From assembly GCF_014698045.1 (NCBI RefSeq), contig NZ_JACJSE010000002.1, forward strand, positions 124,001 through 188,000: a DNA stretch of 64,000 bases. The letters are read 5' to 3'. Under the pieces are notes generated by a model that did not search any database, had not been told where the DNA came from, and saw only the letters and a list, made by a program, of their open reading frames with translations. The DNA is from Aulosira sp. FACHB-615 (GTDB lineage: Bacteria > Cyanobacteriota > Cyanobacteriia > Cyanobacteriales > Nostocaceae). The position numbers and the translations under genes were made by a program. This document shows, in pieces, positions 7,900 to 17,012 of this stretch (the first letter of the stretch is position 1; every line of letters begins with the position of its first letter).

Positions 7900-10800
7900 T
7901 TAATTACAGGATTGTGTTAAAAATGCTTTCACTCGATTGACAAAATCTTCTAGTTCTGCAATTAGTTCTGTACTGCCGCGACGTTCTTGATAAAGAGCGA
8001 GTTGTTCTAACTTTTCCGCCGCTAAATACATAGATTTAGCACCAATGTTGTTAGTAGTACCTTTAATTTGATGGGTTTGTTGTGCCATTTGCTGAAAGTC
8101 ACTGTTAGCGATCGCAGCTTTGATTGACTCTAAACGAGACTGCATATCTTCAACAAAAATTTCTAATAATTGCAATTCAAATTCGGCATCATTTTCGGAT
8201 AACTGATGTAAATGTTCCCAATCAATAAAGAATGTATTACCATCCTCATGATTAATAGCAACTGGATGTTCAGTAGCAATTAAAAACTGACTCCAATGTT
8301 CTAAGACTGCGGCTAAATTTTCTCTAATGACAGGCTTGCTTAAATAATCATCCATACCTGCATCAAGACATAATTGTTTATCTTCTTTCATAGCATTGGC
8401 CGTCATCGCAATAATCACTGGACGACGACGGTGAGCAAAATCACCTTCATACCAACGATGAATTTCTTTGGTCGTTTCCAACCCATCTAAAACGGGCATT
8501 TGGCAATCCATAAAAATTACATCGTAAGGAATTTTTTCTAATAGTTGTAAAACTTCTTGACCGTTGGCAGCAACATCGGCATTGTAACCCAAGCTTTTTA
8601 GTTGTTTGAGCGCAACTTTTTGATTGACTAAATTATCCTCAGCCACGAGAATTCTTAATTTAGAGGAGCCAGTAGCCAGACGAGGGTGACTATTTTGTAA
8701 ATTGTTCATTTCTAACTCCTGATTATTTGGTAGATGCTGTGGTGGGGAGTGGAAACCTAAAATAGTAATGAGAGTATCAAGGAGCCGAGATGGCTTCACA
8801 GGTTTGACTAAATAGGCTGCAAATCCCATTTCTAGCGATCGCTGCATTTCATCCCGTTGATTGGTAGATGTCAGCATAATCAGAGGGATCTCCGCCATTG
8901 CAGATTGAGCCTTAATCATTCCTGCTACAGCCATCCCATTGATTGGGGACAGCATATCAATTAAAACCACATCATAGGGTTTTCTTTGCTTGTCAGCCGC
9001 TTCTATCGCCCGGATAACAGCCTCCGCACTATCAGCTTTATCCACCTGCATTCCCCAACGAGTGGCTTGATAATCGATAATTTTGTGATTAGTTGTGTTG
9101 TCATCTACTAAAAGCATCCGGCGATCGCGCAAAATTCCGCGATCGTCCATCATGGTGACTGGTTGCAGTTGTTTGGTAAAAGGAATCTCAAACCAAAATT
9201 CCGAACCTTTACCTAACTGGCTGTCTACACCAATTTCTCCTCCCATTAAAGTTACAAGTTGCTTGCAAATTGCCAATCCTAAACCAGTACCACCATACTT
9301 GTATTTATTAGCAGTATGCACTTGGGTAAATGGAGTAAATAATTGATTTTGGTTTTCTGTGGTAATCCCCAAACCAGTATCGATAACGGCAAAACGAATA
9401 TTAGCTGTTGTGGTATTTTCCCAACGCAATTCAGCTTTAATTAGTACTTCTCCCACACTAGTAAATTTGATGGCATTACTAATCAAGTTCATCAAAATTT
9501 GTCGCAGACGACTAGCATCACCTTGGAGTTGTGTCGGCACATTGCGATAAATTAACGCAGCAATTTCTAAGTTTTTTTGATGCGCTTGGGGGGCTAATAA
9601 ATCTAAGACTTCTTCTACACAATTGGCTAAATCAAAATTGAGGGTTTCTAAAGTCATTTCTCCAGCCTCAAGTTTTGATAAATCCAAAATCTCGTTAATC
9701 AGACTTAACAGTGCATCACCACTAATCCGAATGGTTTCGATAAAATCTCGCTGTTCTTGATTGAGGGGAGTTTCTAACATTAAACTAGTCATACCCAAAA
9801 CAGCATTCATCGGTGTGCGAATTTCATGACTCATATTCGCTAAAAATGCACTTTTGGCTTGAGAAGCTAATTCTGCTTGACGACGAGCTACTTCTAATTC
9901 TTCTCGTTGTTGGGTTTCTACTTTGAGCAATTGAGCTTGGGCAATAGCAATCCCGACTTGATCAGCAATTTGCCGCAAAAGATGAGTTTCAAAACTTGAC
10001 CATTGGTGAGGCGAAGCACATTGATGAACAATTAATAAACCGCAGAGTTCCTCTTTAACCAGAATTGGAATGACTAAATTGGCTTTGACCCCAAGCTTTT
10101 GCAATAATTCTAGATGACTTTGTTGAATACTTAGTAAATCTAACTCGCTATTGATGGCGATTTGCTTTTGGCGGTATTGTTGTAAATAGTATTGTTGTTG
10201 ATATTCTGTTTGTAAGTAAGAGTCGGCAATATTTTGTTGTTTGATTGATGGCCAGTCAGAAACTACAGCCTCAACTAGCATATTATCTGAGCCATGACTA
10301 GATATTTGTGAAATTAATACCCGGTCAGTTTGCAGAATTTTTTGGACTTCTTTGGCGGTGATTTCCAGAATCTCTGCTATTTCTAAAGATTGACGAATTT
10401 TGAGGGTGATTTCTGTCAATAATTGCGATCGCAAGTTTTGTCGTTGTAGTTCTTCTTCCGCTTTTTTGCGTTGAATAAACTGCCCGACTTGTTCCCCAAT
10501 CGAATTGAGAATTTTCCCTAACTCTTGGTCATATTGTTGAATTTGCTGGCTGAAACAAGTAATTACCCCAAAGATTTTATGTTCACTGCGAATGGGAAAA
10601 CCAAAAGCGCCATGTAATCCCATTTGGTTCGCTAGTTCATGGCGCAAAAACCTGTGGTTATTGGCAACATCAGTAAACCATACCAGTTCACAATTAGCCC
10701 AAGCGCAACCAGGTAATCCGATTCCTGGTGCAAATGAAATTTCCTGACTCACGGTTGTAAACTCTTGTATCTCCAAAGAATCCCGATACCAAGAGTCAGA

Positions 10801-12525
10801 ACATCTGAGTACATTTGTTTGTTGGTCAACTATCCAAATTTCGCTGACATCCCATTCCAAGTTTTCACCAATAGCTTGCAAAATCTGGGGAATGGTTTCG
10901 GCGATCGTGGTAGATTCTGCTAAGACACGGGTAATTGCATATTGTGTCTTTAGTTGCTTTTGGGCGCGTTTGCTATCAGTAATATCAATCCCTGTACTGA
11001 TGACATATTCCACTGCGCCTTCGTAGTTTTGCAAAATCGCATTTGACCAAGCAATTAGTCGTCGGCTACCATCTTTTGTTACCCAACAGCTTTCGTAATT
11101 TTGATAGCCTTGATGCTCACTTGATTGCAACTGAGCAAACGCAACTTTGACTGGCTCGATTTCTTCAGGTAATAAAAATAAATTCCAGAAATATCTTCCC
11201 CTGACTTCATCAAATGAGTAACCTGTAATTTGCTCACAAGCATGGTTAAAGCGAACAATTTGCCCTTTGGCATCAAGTACAATCACCAATGCACTAGCTG
11301 TATCTAAAACTGCGGAGATAAAGTTGCGTTCTTCGTTGAGTGTATCTTCTGTTAACTTTCGGGCTGTAAATTCACAATAAATCAGGTAGTAAACCACAGC
11401 TAAAATCACAAAGCTCAGACAAATAGCAAAAGCCAGAATTAAAATTGTGTAGCGCGTGCTAACTCTGTCTGTTTGTGACTGCTCTTTTAATAACTGCTTT
11501 TGTTCATTTTCTATGGCATCAATAGCTTGGCGAATATCAGCCATTAAATTGTTTTTTTTATCTGCCAATATAGCCTGCAATGCTACATTAAAGCCTTTAT
11601 CTTGACGCAAATTAATAGTTTTTTCGAGGATATTTATTTTATTATTTATTAGGCTTTCTATGACGATTAATTGCTGTTTTTGACGCGGCTTATCTGTTGT
11701 GTGTTTTTGCAGATTTCTGATTTGTCCATTAATATTTTTTAGTGCTATTTGATATGTGTCGAAATCAGCCTGATCTCCTGTAAGTATATAATTTATTTGC
11801 CGAGCTTCGGCATCTTTAACATCAGACAGCAGTGTTTCTAAACGAGAAATTTGCTTTTGAGTTTTTTGAATTTGATGGTTGATATTAATAAATATTTTGG
11901 TATTTTTATAAGAAATTAAGCCGATTAAAACTAAAATTATCGAAGCTAACCCAAAACCGCCAGTAACTCTTTTAAAAAAATCTCTATGTACTTTTTGTTT
12001 GTGTTTACGTTCATTCGTTATGCTGGCTAAATTTGCTAAATTTCTTTGCAATTCCATCTGTTTGATGACTTGTCGCCCCAGAATGCGTAATGCTTCGATT
12101 TGTTGTGGAGATAAATTACGAGGCACACGGTCAATAACGCAAAGTGTACCCAAGGCATAACCTTCAGGGTTAATCAATGGCACACCAGCATAAAATCGAA
12201 TGTGGGGATTAGAAGTAACCAAGGGGTTTTTCGCAAAACGTTCGTCAGCTGTGGCATCAGGGACAATAAAAACATCAGACCCTAAGATAGAATACCCACA
12301 AAATGCAATATCTCTGGGTGTTTCTGTTTCGTTCAACCCAACTTTTGCCTTAAACCACTGCCGATTTTGATCAATTAAGCTAATTAAGGCAATTGGTGTT
12401 CCGCAAATATACGAAGCTAAATTAGTCAAGTCATCAAATGCGGCTTCTGATGGAGTATTGAGGATTTTATACTCTAAAAGTGCCTCTATTCTTTGTGCTT
12501 CGTTATCGGGTAATGGTGCTTTCAT
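7900..12525 (-). CDS. Membrane-bound hybrid sensor histidine kinase (GAF-CHASE3-like-PAS-GAF-GAF-HisKA-HATPase-REC-REC-HPt)
   Basis: A 1541-residue phosphorelay sensor. By position: N-terminal cytosolic GAF (about 20-160), membrane helix (187-206), an extracytoplasmic helical segment resembling CHASE3 (about 210-350), second helix (360-386), PAS (about 400-515), two GAF domains (about 535-685 and 705-865), HisKA with phospho-acceptor His900 in S-H-E-I-R-T-P, and an ATPase domain with the G-G-T-G-L-G-L motif near 1079. Two receiver domains follow, with phospho-acceptors Asp1190 and Asp1340, and then an HPt domain with His1485 in H-Q-I-K-G-T. The first receiver has L-I-D-M-L-S-P around its aspartate, a normal site. 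All steps of a His-Asp-His relay are thus in one chain. It lies 86 bp downstream of the anti-sigma-like gene on the same strand, so it may feed the neighbouring partner-switching proteins. The ligand is unknown. Confidence 0.93.
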   Translation of the reverse strand: MKAPLPDNEAQRIEALLEYKILNTPSEAAFDDLTNLASYICGTPIALISLIDQNRQWFKAKVGLNETETPRDIAFCGYSILGSDVFIVPDATADERFAKNPLVTSNPHIRFYAGVPLINPEGYALGTLCVIDRVPRNLSPQQIEALRILGRQVIKQMELQRNLANLASITNERKHKQKVHRDFFKRVTGGFGLASIILVLIGLISYKNTKIFININHQIQKTQKQISRLETLLSDVKDAEARQINYILTGDQADFDTYQIALKNINGQIRNLQKHTTDKPRQKQQLIVIESLINNKINILEKTINLRQDKGFNVALQAILADKKNNLMADIRQAIDAIENEQKQLLKEQSQTDRVSTRYTILILAFAICLSFVILAVVYYLIYCEFTARKLTEDTLNEERNFISAVLDTASALVIVLDAKGQIVRFNHACEQITGYSFDEVRGRYFWNLFLLPEEIEPVKVAFAQLQSSEHQGYQNYESCWVTKDGSRRLIAWSNAILQNYEGAVEYVISTGIDITDSKRAQKQLKTQYAITRVLAESTTIAETIPQILQAIGENLEWDVSEIWIVDQQTNVLRCSDSWYRDSLEIQEFTTVSQEISFAPGIGLPGCAWANCELVWFTDVANNHRFLRHELANQMGLHGAFGFPIRSEHKIFGVITCFSQQIQQYDQELGKILNSIGEQVGQFIQRKKAEEELQRQNLRSQLLTEITLKIRQSLEIAEILEITAKEVQKILQTDRVLISQISSHGSDNMLVEAVVSDWPSIKQQNIADSYLQTEYQQQYYLQQYRQKQIAINSELDLLSIQQSHLELLQKLGVKANLVIPILVKEELCGLLIVHQCASPHQWSSFETHLLRQIADQVGIAIAQAQLLKVETQQREELEVARRQAELASQAKSAFLANMSHEIRTPMNAVLGMTSLMLETPLNQEQRDFIETIRISGDALLSLINEILDLSKLEAGEMTLETLNFDLANCVEEVLDLLAPQAHQKNLEIAALIYRNVPTQLQGDASRLRQILMNLISNAIKFTSVGEVLIKAELRWENTTTANIRFAVIDTGLGITTENQNQLFTPFTQVHTANKYKYGGTGLGLAICKQLVTLMGGEIGVDSQLGKGSEFWFEIPFTKQLQPVTMMDDRGILRDRRMLLVDDNTTNHKIIDYQATRWGMQVDKADSAEAVIRAIEAADKQRKPYDVVLIDMLSPINGMAVAGMIKAQSAMAEIPLIMLTSTNQRDEMQRSLEMGFAAYLVKPVKPSRLLDTLITILGFHSPPQHLPNNQELEMNNLQNSHPRLATGSSKLRILVAEDNLVNQKVALKQLKSLGYNADVAANGQEVLQLLEKIPYDVIFMDCQMPVLDGLETTKEIHRWYEGDFAHRRRPVIIAMTANAMKEDKQLCLDAGMDDYLSKPVIRENLAAVLEHWSQFLIATEHPVAINHEDGNTFFIDWEHLHQLSENDAEFELQLLEIFVEDMQSRLESIKAAIANSDFQQMAQQTHQIKGTTNNIGAKSMYLAAEKLEQLALYQERRGSTELIAELEDFVNRVKAFLTQSCN

Positions 12526-12611
12526 CCTAATTATTTACAGATGTGTTAAACAACTTGGCTAATGCAATCCCTGAATTTTTTAGTGAAGAAGAATTATATA
12601 AATCAAAATTC

Positions 12612-13028
12612 TTAGTAAAATTTACTAATTAATAAACAGTACCGATTATCTGCTGTTGGTTCATAAGTTAATTTATCGGCGATCGCTGACATAATTTTTA
12701 AGCCTCGCCCTCGTTCTCGATGATTATTTTCAAATTCAGGAACTTGTTGTAATTGCTTTTCTAAATCGAAAGCTTCTCCTTGGGATAATATGCGGATGTC
12801 TATTTGTTTATTCGACAGCCAAACTTCTATCTCAATCGGAGTTTCTTGGGGAAGATTTTTATGAGCATGTTCTACAATGTTGGCAAAGCCTTCTATTAAC
12901 AGGGTTTGGCATTGCCACCAAATTTCTTGGTCAATATTGGATGTTTGATTAATTTGCTCAAACCAAGATAAAATCTCAGACGAGGCATTCAAGTCTGTGT
13001 TTACTTTTAAACAAATTTTATTATCCAC
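12612..13028 (-). CDS. Anti-sigma regulatory factor, RsbW-like serine/threonine kinase
   Basis: A 138-residue GHKL-type ATPase of the RsbW/SpoIIAB group. The N-box is visible as E-G-F-A-N-I-V-E-H-A-H (about residues 49-59) and the G2 glycine loop as R-G-R-G-L-K-I-M (about 109-116). Such kinases phosphorylate a STAS protein and bind a target in the alternate state. The matching STAS protein (14461-14787) and a PP2C phosphatase (13178-14377) lie next to it. The start is GTG 13028. It is divergent from the phosphatase across a 149-bp AT-rich spacer that should hold both promoters. The partner is more likely an effector enzyme or regulator than a sporulation sigma factor, but no target is shown. 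Confidence 0.88.
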   Translation of the reverse strand: MDNKICLKVNTDLNASSEILSWFEQINQTSNIDQEIWWQCQTLLIEGFANIVEHAHKNLPQETPIEIEVWLSNKQIDIRILSQGEAFDLEKQLQQVPEFENNHRERGRGLKIMSAIADKLTYEPTADNRYCLLISKFY

Positions 13029-13177
13029 TTTGAATTTATTAAATATTTAGCTTATATCATAAGCGGAACTCAATTTATTTAATTTGAGTATTTTCACTAT
13101 ACATTAACAACTTAAATATCGTTAATTTAAAGTTAAGCAAATATTTAATAATCATTTTATTTAGTTAGCTGTAGTTT

Positions 13178-14377
13178 ATGGTAAAAATTCTAGTGATTGA
13201 TGATGACCCAATTGTGCAGGCGGTACTGAAAAGAACGCTCCAGAATCAGGGTTATGAAATTACTGTGGCGACAAATGGCAAAGAAGGAATTATCCAAGCG
13301 CGGTTACTGCGTCCAGCTTTGATTATTTGCGATTGGGTGATGTCATATTTAGATGGGTTGGAGGTATGCAGACAAATTAAAGCTGATCCAGAATTAGCGA
13401 CAACCTTTTTTATTTTGTTAACTGCGAAGGGTGCAGCTAGGGGAGAAGAAGAAGATAGAGTCAGAGGACTAGATGCGGGGGCTGATGAATTTATTTCTAA
13501 GCCGATTGAGATGAATGAGTTAAAGGCGCGAGTCCGGGCTGGTTTGAGGTTGCATCAATTAAATCAAGATTTGCACAGTCAAAAACAAGCTCTAGAAATT
13601 CTCAACCAAACTTTGCAAACTCAAAAGCAAATTATGGAAACAGAATTAGCTGAGGCGGCTGATTATGTGCGATCGCTTTTACCGCCACCACTGACAGGAG
13701 TAGTCACCACTGAAACCCTATTTATTCCTTCTGCACAGTTAGGAGGTGATTGCTTTGACTATTACTGGCTAGATGATGATCATCTCGTAATTTATCTGTT
13801 AGATGTATCGGGACATGGCGTAGGTTCGGCGCTGCTGTCGGTGTCGGTGCTGAATATGTTGCGATCGCAATCTTTACCCCACACTAATTTTTGTCAACCA
13901 AGTGAAGTTCTCAAAGCACTTAATCATAACTTTCAAATGAGTAACCAAGGTGCTAAATATTTCACCATCTGGTATGGAGTGTATGACCGCATTAAACAGC
14001 AACTTGTTTATGCTAATGCAGGTCATCCACCAGCCATCCTCATCTCAAATCAATCTCCGAATAATTTGCAAGTTCAACAACTAATCTCCTTAGATTTACC
14101 TATAGGTTTTTTACCAGAGGTTGACTTTGTAGAGGCTGTCTTTGAAATTACCGAAAACAGCACTCTTTATATTTTTAGCGATGGAGTTTATGAAATTAAT
14201 CAACCCAACGGTAAACTATTAGGTCTTGATGCTTTTATTGAAATTTTAATCAAACATAACCAAGCAAACAATTACACGCTCAATCATCTATTATTAAAAA
14301 TCATGACTTTAAATATTCAACAATCTCCAGAAGATGATTTATCTTTACTAAAAGTTTATTTTGGTAGTGCAACCTAA
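13178..14377 (+). CDS. Response regulator fused to SpoIIE/PP2C-type serine phosphatase
   Basis: A 399-residue protein. The N-terminal receiver domain (1-125) has the acidic cluster D-D-D at 8-10, phospho-acceptor Asp52 and Lys109 in S-K-P. A coiled-coil linker (about 128-162) with Q-K-Q and Q-T-Q runs follows, then a PP2C-like SpoIIE phosphatase domain (about 165-399) with metal-binding G-G-D-C-F-D (about 189-194) and D-V-S-G-H-G (about 208-213). By analogy with RsbU/RsbP and cyanobacterial IcfG systems it would dephosphorylate the STAS protein encoded 83 bp downstream on the opposite strand. The receiver domain offers a route by which the HPt of the nearby hybrid kinase could control it; this link is inferred. 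Confidence 0.92.
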   Translation: MVKILVIDDDPIVQAVLKRTLQNQGYEITVATNGKEGIIQARLLRPALIICDWVMSYLDGLEVCRQIKADPELATTFFILLTAKGAARGEEEDRVRGLDAGADEFISKPIEMNELKARVRAGLRLHQLNQDLHSQKQALEILNQTLQTQKQIMETELAEAADYVRSLLPPPLTGVVTTETLFIPSAQLGGDCFDYYWLDDDHLVIYLLDVSGHGVGSALLSVSVLNMLRSQSLPHTNFCQPSEVLKALNHNFQMSNQGAKYFTIWYGVYDRIKQQLVYANAGHPPAILISNQSPNNLQVQQLISLDLPIGFLPEVDFVEAVFEITENSTLYIFSDGVYEINQPNGKLLGLDAFIEILIKHNQANNYTLNHLLLKIMTLNIQQSPEDDLSLLKVYFGSAT

Positions 14378-14460
14378 ATCAAATTTTTATTTTTAGAAAA
14401 TTTTTCAGAATCGACACAAATAAAAAAATAAAGTCCAAAACAGAGATATTTTTTGACTTT

Positions 14461-14787
14461 TTAAGAAGTTGCCAACACTTGGCGTTTACAGTCTTCTTGA
14501 TCAGCAAAAGTTTGAAATACTCTGTTAATTTTTGTTAATTGAAATAACATATTCACTTGGTCACTTACAGAGCAAACAAACAGTTTGGCATGAGCAGTTT
14601 TCACCATTTGAGCGGCTGCAACTAAAGACCCTAAACCAGAGCTATCAATAAAATGGACTTCTTTCAAATCAATCAACAACATATCTGCGCCATTATCCAA
14701 TAGATTACTCACTTCATGCTGTAACTTATTACCTGTCAAACCATTTAATACGCCTTGTGGTTGAATGACTTTGATTGTCGAATCCAT
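14461..14787 (-). CDS. Anti-sigma factor antagonist (STAS domain protein)
   Basis: A 108-residue single STAS domain. The phosphorylation loop reads D-S-S-G-L-G at residues 48-53, so Ser49/Ser50 is the expected target of the adjacent RsbW-like kinase. The size and motif are typical of SpoIIAA/RsbV proteins. The gene faces the PP2C gene convergently and lies 149 bp downstream of the glycosyltransferase gene on the same strand, so it might share its transcript. It is the third part of a partner-switching set with 12612-13028 and 13178-14377. Confidence 0.92.
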   Translation of the reverse strand: MDSTIKVIQPQGVLNGLTGNKLQHEVSNLLDNGADMLLIDLKEVHFIDSSGLGSLVAAAQMVKTAHAKLFVCSVSDQVNMLFQLTKINRVFQTFADQEDCKRQVLATS

Positions 14788-14936
14788 AAGCTAATTACCT
14801 AATTTTGTAATCAAATATACACTTTTCTATTTTGGCATTTGCACTTCCTAAACGCAAGTTATCAAATTAATATCAATCACAAAAATGCAATTTACATGAT
14901 TTCTTTAATTATCAAAAGCTAATTTTCATAAACTCT

Positions 14937-16922
14937 TTAATACTTTGGGGATGGTTGCCAAACAGCCGCCCGAATCACACCCCACAAAAGCATTAGATTA
15001 TAAATAGCCCAAACACTGTTGATGAGAGATATCCCAGGATACTTATTATGACCAATGATAAATAAATAAAAACTCCATAGCATACCTAAAACTGTCAGTA
15101 TAAATACCAGTAATTGCGACCAGACCATACGCAGGTAAATACCAGATTGTCGCTGTTTTGGGGTAACTTGGAAATTAATTTTTTGTCCGGTGAACACACT
15201 CCAGACAGCTTGAATTAATAAGGGAAATAATGCGATCGCATATTGTTCTGAACGCCACAATTCACCAGCCGGAATCCCCCAAGCCACTGTTAAAAATGTT
15301 AAGCGATTGATAATAAAAGCCGGAATAAAATGTATAGCAAAATCATAGCCAAAGGTTTTTACAGGGGCAATTTCGGTAAAGAAATAAATAATTGGACAAA
15401 CAATAAATACCAGACTAGCAAAGCCTGAAAAATAGCTATACATGGTTTTAAAATATTGTAGGCGTTGCCAAAATGTCAGTCCTGGTTTAGCAAAGGGATT
15501 TTCTTTTAATAAAACTTGGATAGTTCCTTGAGCCCAGCGTAGTCGCTGTTTTAAAGTAGAACTCAAATCATCCGGCGCTAAACCTTCTGCTAAAAGTTCG
15601 TGATGATAAATCGATTTCCAACCAGCACCATGCAGCCGCATAGCTGTATTCATATCTTCTGTAATACTATTACTAGATACCCCACCTACTAATTTAAATT
15701 CATCTAACTTAGTTTCATCTTTACTAAACTCATCAGCAAAATATTGCAGTCCTACATTAATCAGGGCTTCCCGGCGGAGGATAGCATTTGTCCCTGTGTA
15801 AAATGCCGCATTCATCCCATCTTTGCCCTGTTGTAGTGGCCCGTAAAATAAATTAGCTTGATGTCCAAAAGGATCACCAACTGGAATATTATAAAAAGCT
15901 TGTGGTGTTTGGACAAAAGCAATGCGGTTTTGTTCGTACTTACCAGTGAAAAGATTATATGTATAAAAATATGGTAAAACTCGTTTGAGAAACTGTGGTT
16001 TAGGAATATGATCGGCATCTAAAGTGAGAATAAATTCCCCCGCAGTTTCTCCTGAAAAAATCGCATAATTAAGATTACCTGCTTTTGCATGGTGAGGTAC
16101 ACCCACGGGCTTAGGACGTGCAATATAATGAAATCTTAGCAGTTGAGCTAATTCCTGTTCTTTTTGGTAAATTGCTGTTTCTAAAGCTCGTTTTTCAGTT
16201 TTCAGACGTGCAGTTATAGTGTGATGTTCCGGCGGTAAACACAAAATAAACTGTTGTAGACTTGCGAGTAATTCTGCTGCTGATGTTGTCTGAGCATTTT
16301 GAGTTGATGATAATTCTTGTAACCACTCTTCCGCCGCTTGAATATTGACTTTGAGATTTTCTAGTTTTTGCAGACGTTCTACTAAATGAGAGCGTTCAGC
16401 ATCAATACGGTTAGCTTCTTGTTGTAATAATGGTGATTGCAAATCTTGAATACATAATCTTTCGGTCATGGTTCGCATGGCTGGTGAGTTGCCATCATCT
16501 AATACATAAACATGCAATTTAGTAACAGGATAATCAATTGCTAAAGCCGCCGTTGCAGTTTGCTCAACAATTTCTGGTGGCTCATTGTAGCAAGTGATAA
16601 ATACATCTACTGTTGGCCATTCCGATTTTGCTAAAGGTGGGATCATTTGGTCAAGAGATTTAACCTGCCGCACTAAAGGCCGCCACAAACCAATGACAAA
16701 TAGCACACCGCCAAAATAACTATAAATTTCCGCTAATAATAAAGGAATTGACAGCCACAAAGCATCAAAGTTAATTGAATGAGTAATACGCCATTGTAAA
16801 TACCAAAAACCGAAAATTAAATTAATTTCGGCTAAGTAGCGAAATAACAATGTGCGTTTTTTGAGTGTTGAGCGACTGTTACCAGGAAAATTAGCCGAGT
16901 TATTCAAAGATGCAAAATTCAT
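14937..16922 (-). CDS. Cellulose-synthase-like family 2 glycosyltransferase with a coiled-coil insertion
   Basis: A 661-residue membrane processive beta-glycosyltransferase. The GT2 motifs are in order: D-D-G (142-144), D-A-D (302-304), T-E-D (421-423) and Q-R-L-R-W (459-463). Two membrane helices lie before the catalytic domain (about 30-80) and at least four after residue 475. Between D-D-G and the conserved H-A-K-A-G-N (278-283) there are about 135 residues, against about 25 in ordinary BcsA. The extra 110-115 are charged, leucine-rich and likely coiled-coil (about 155-268). The C-terminus ends soon after the last helix, so no PilZ domain for cyclic di-GMP is visible. The ATG at 16922 is chosen over an upstream TTG at 16940. 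It is followed upstream in the transcript direction by a DUF3131 gene, 90 bp away. The product polysaccharide is unknown. Confidence 0.88.
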   Translation of the reverse strand: MNFASLNNSANFPGNSRSTLKKRTLLFRYLAEINLIFGFWYLQWRITHSINFDALWLSIPLLLAEIYSYFGGVLFVIGLWRPLVRQVKSLDQMIPPLAKSEWPTVDVFITCYNEPPEIVEQTATAALAIDYPVTKLHVYVLDDGNSPAMRTMTERLCIQDLQSPLLQQEANRIDAERSHLVERLQKLENLKVNIQAAEEWLQELSSTQNAQTTSAAELLASLQQFILCLPPEHHTITARLKTEKRALETAIYQKEQELAQLLRFHYIARPKPVGVPHHAKAGNLNYAIFSGETAGEFILTLDADHIPKPQFLKRVLPYFYTYNLFTGKYEQNRIAFVQTPQAFYNIPVGDPFGHQANLFYGPLQQGKDGMNAAFYTGTNAILRREALINVGLQYFADEFSKDETKLDEFKLVGGVSSNSITEDMNTAMRLHGAGWKSIYHHELLAEGLAPDDLSSTLKQRLRWAQGTIQVLLKENPFAKPGLTFWQRLQYFKTMYSYFSGFASLVFIVCPIIYFFTEIAPVKTFGYDFAIHFIPAFIINRLTFLTVAWGIPAGELWRSEQYAIALFPLLIQAVWSVFTGQKINFQVTPKQRQSGIYLRMVWSQLLVFILTVLGMLWSFYLFIIGHNKYPGISLINSVWAIYNLMLLWGVIRAAVWQPSPKY

Positions 16923-17012
16923 GGGAATACCAATAATCAAAAAATCAATTTCAAATATTCAATCAGCCTCCAGATGTATCTGTGGAATTTATTTGCTATC
17001 TACAATCGCAAA

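Noticed and set aside
9095..9550. Open frames on the plus strand opposite the hybrid kinase
   Set aside because: They are antisense shadows of a long, clearly coding gene.
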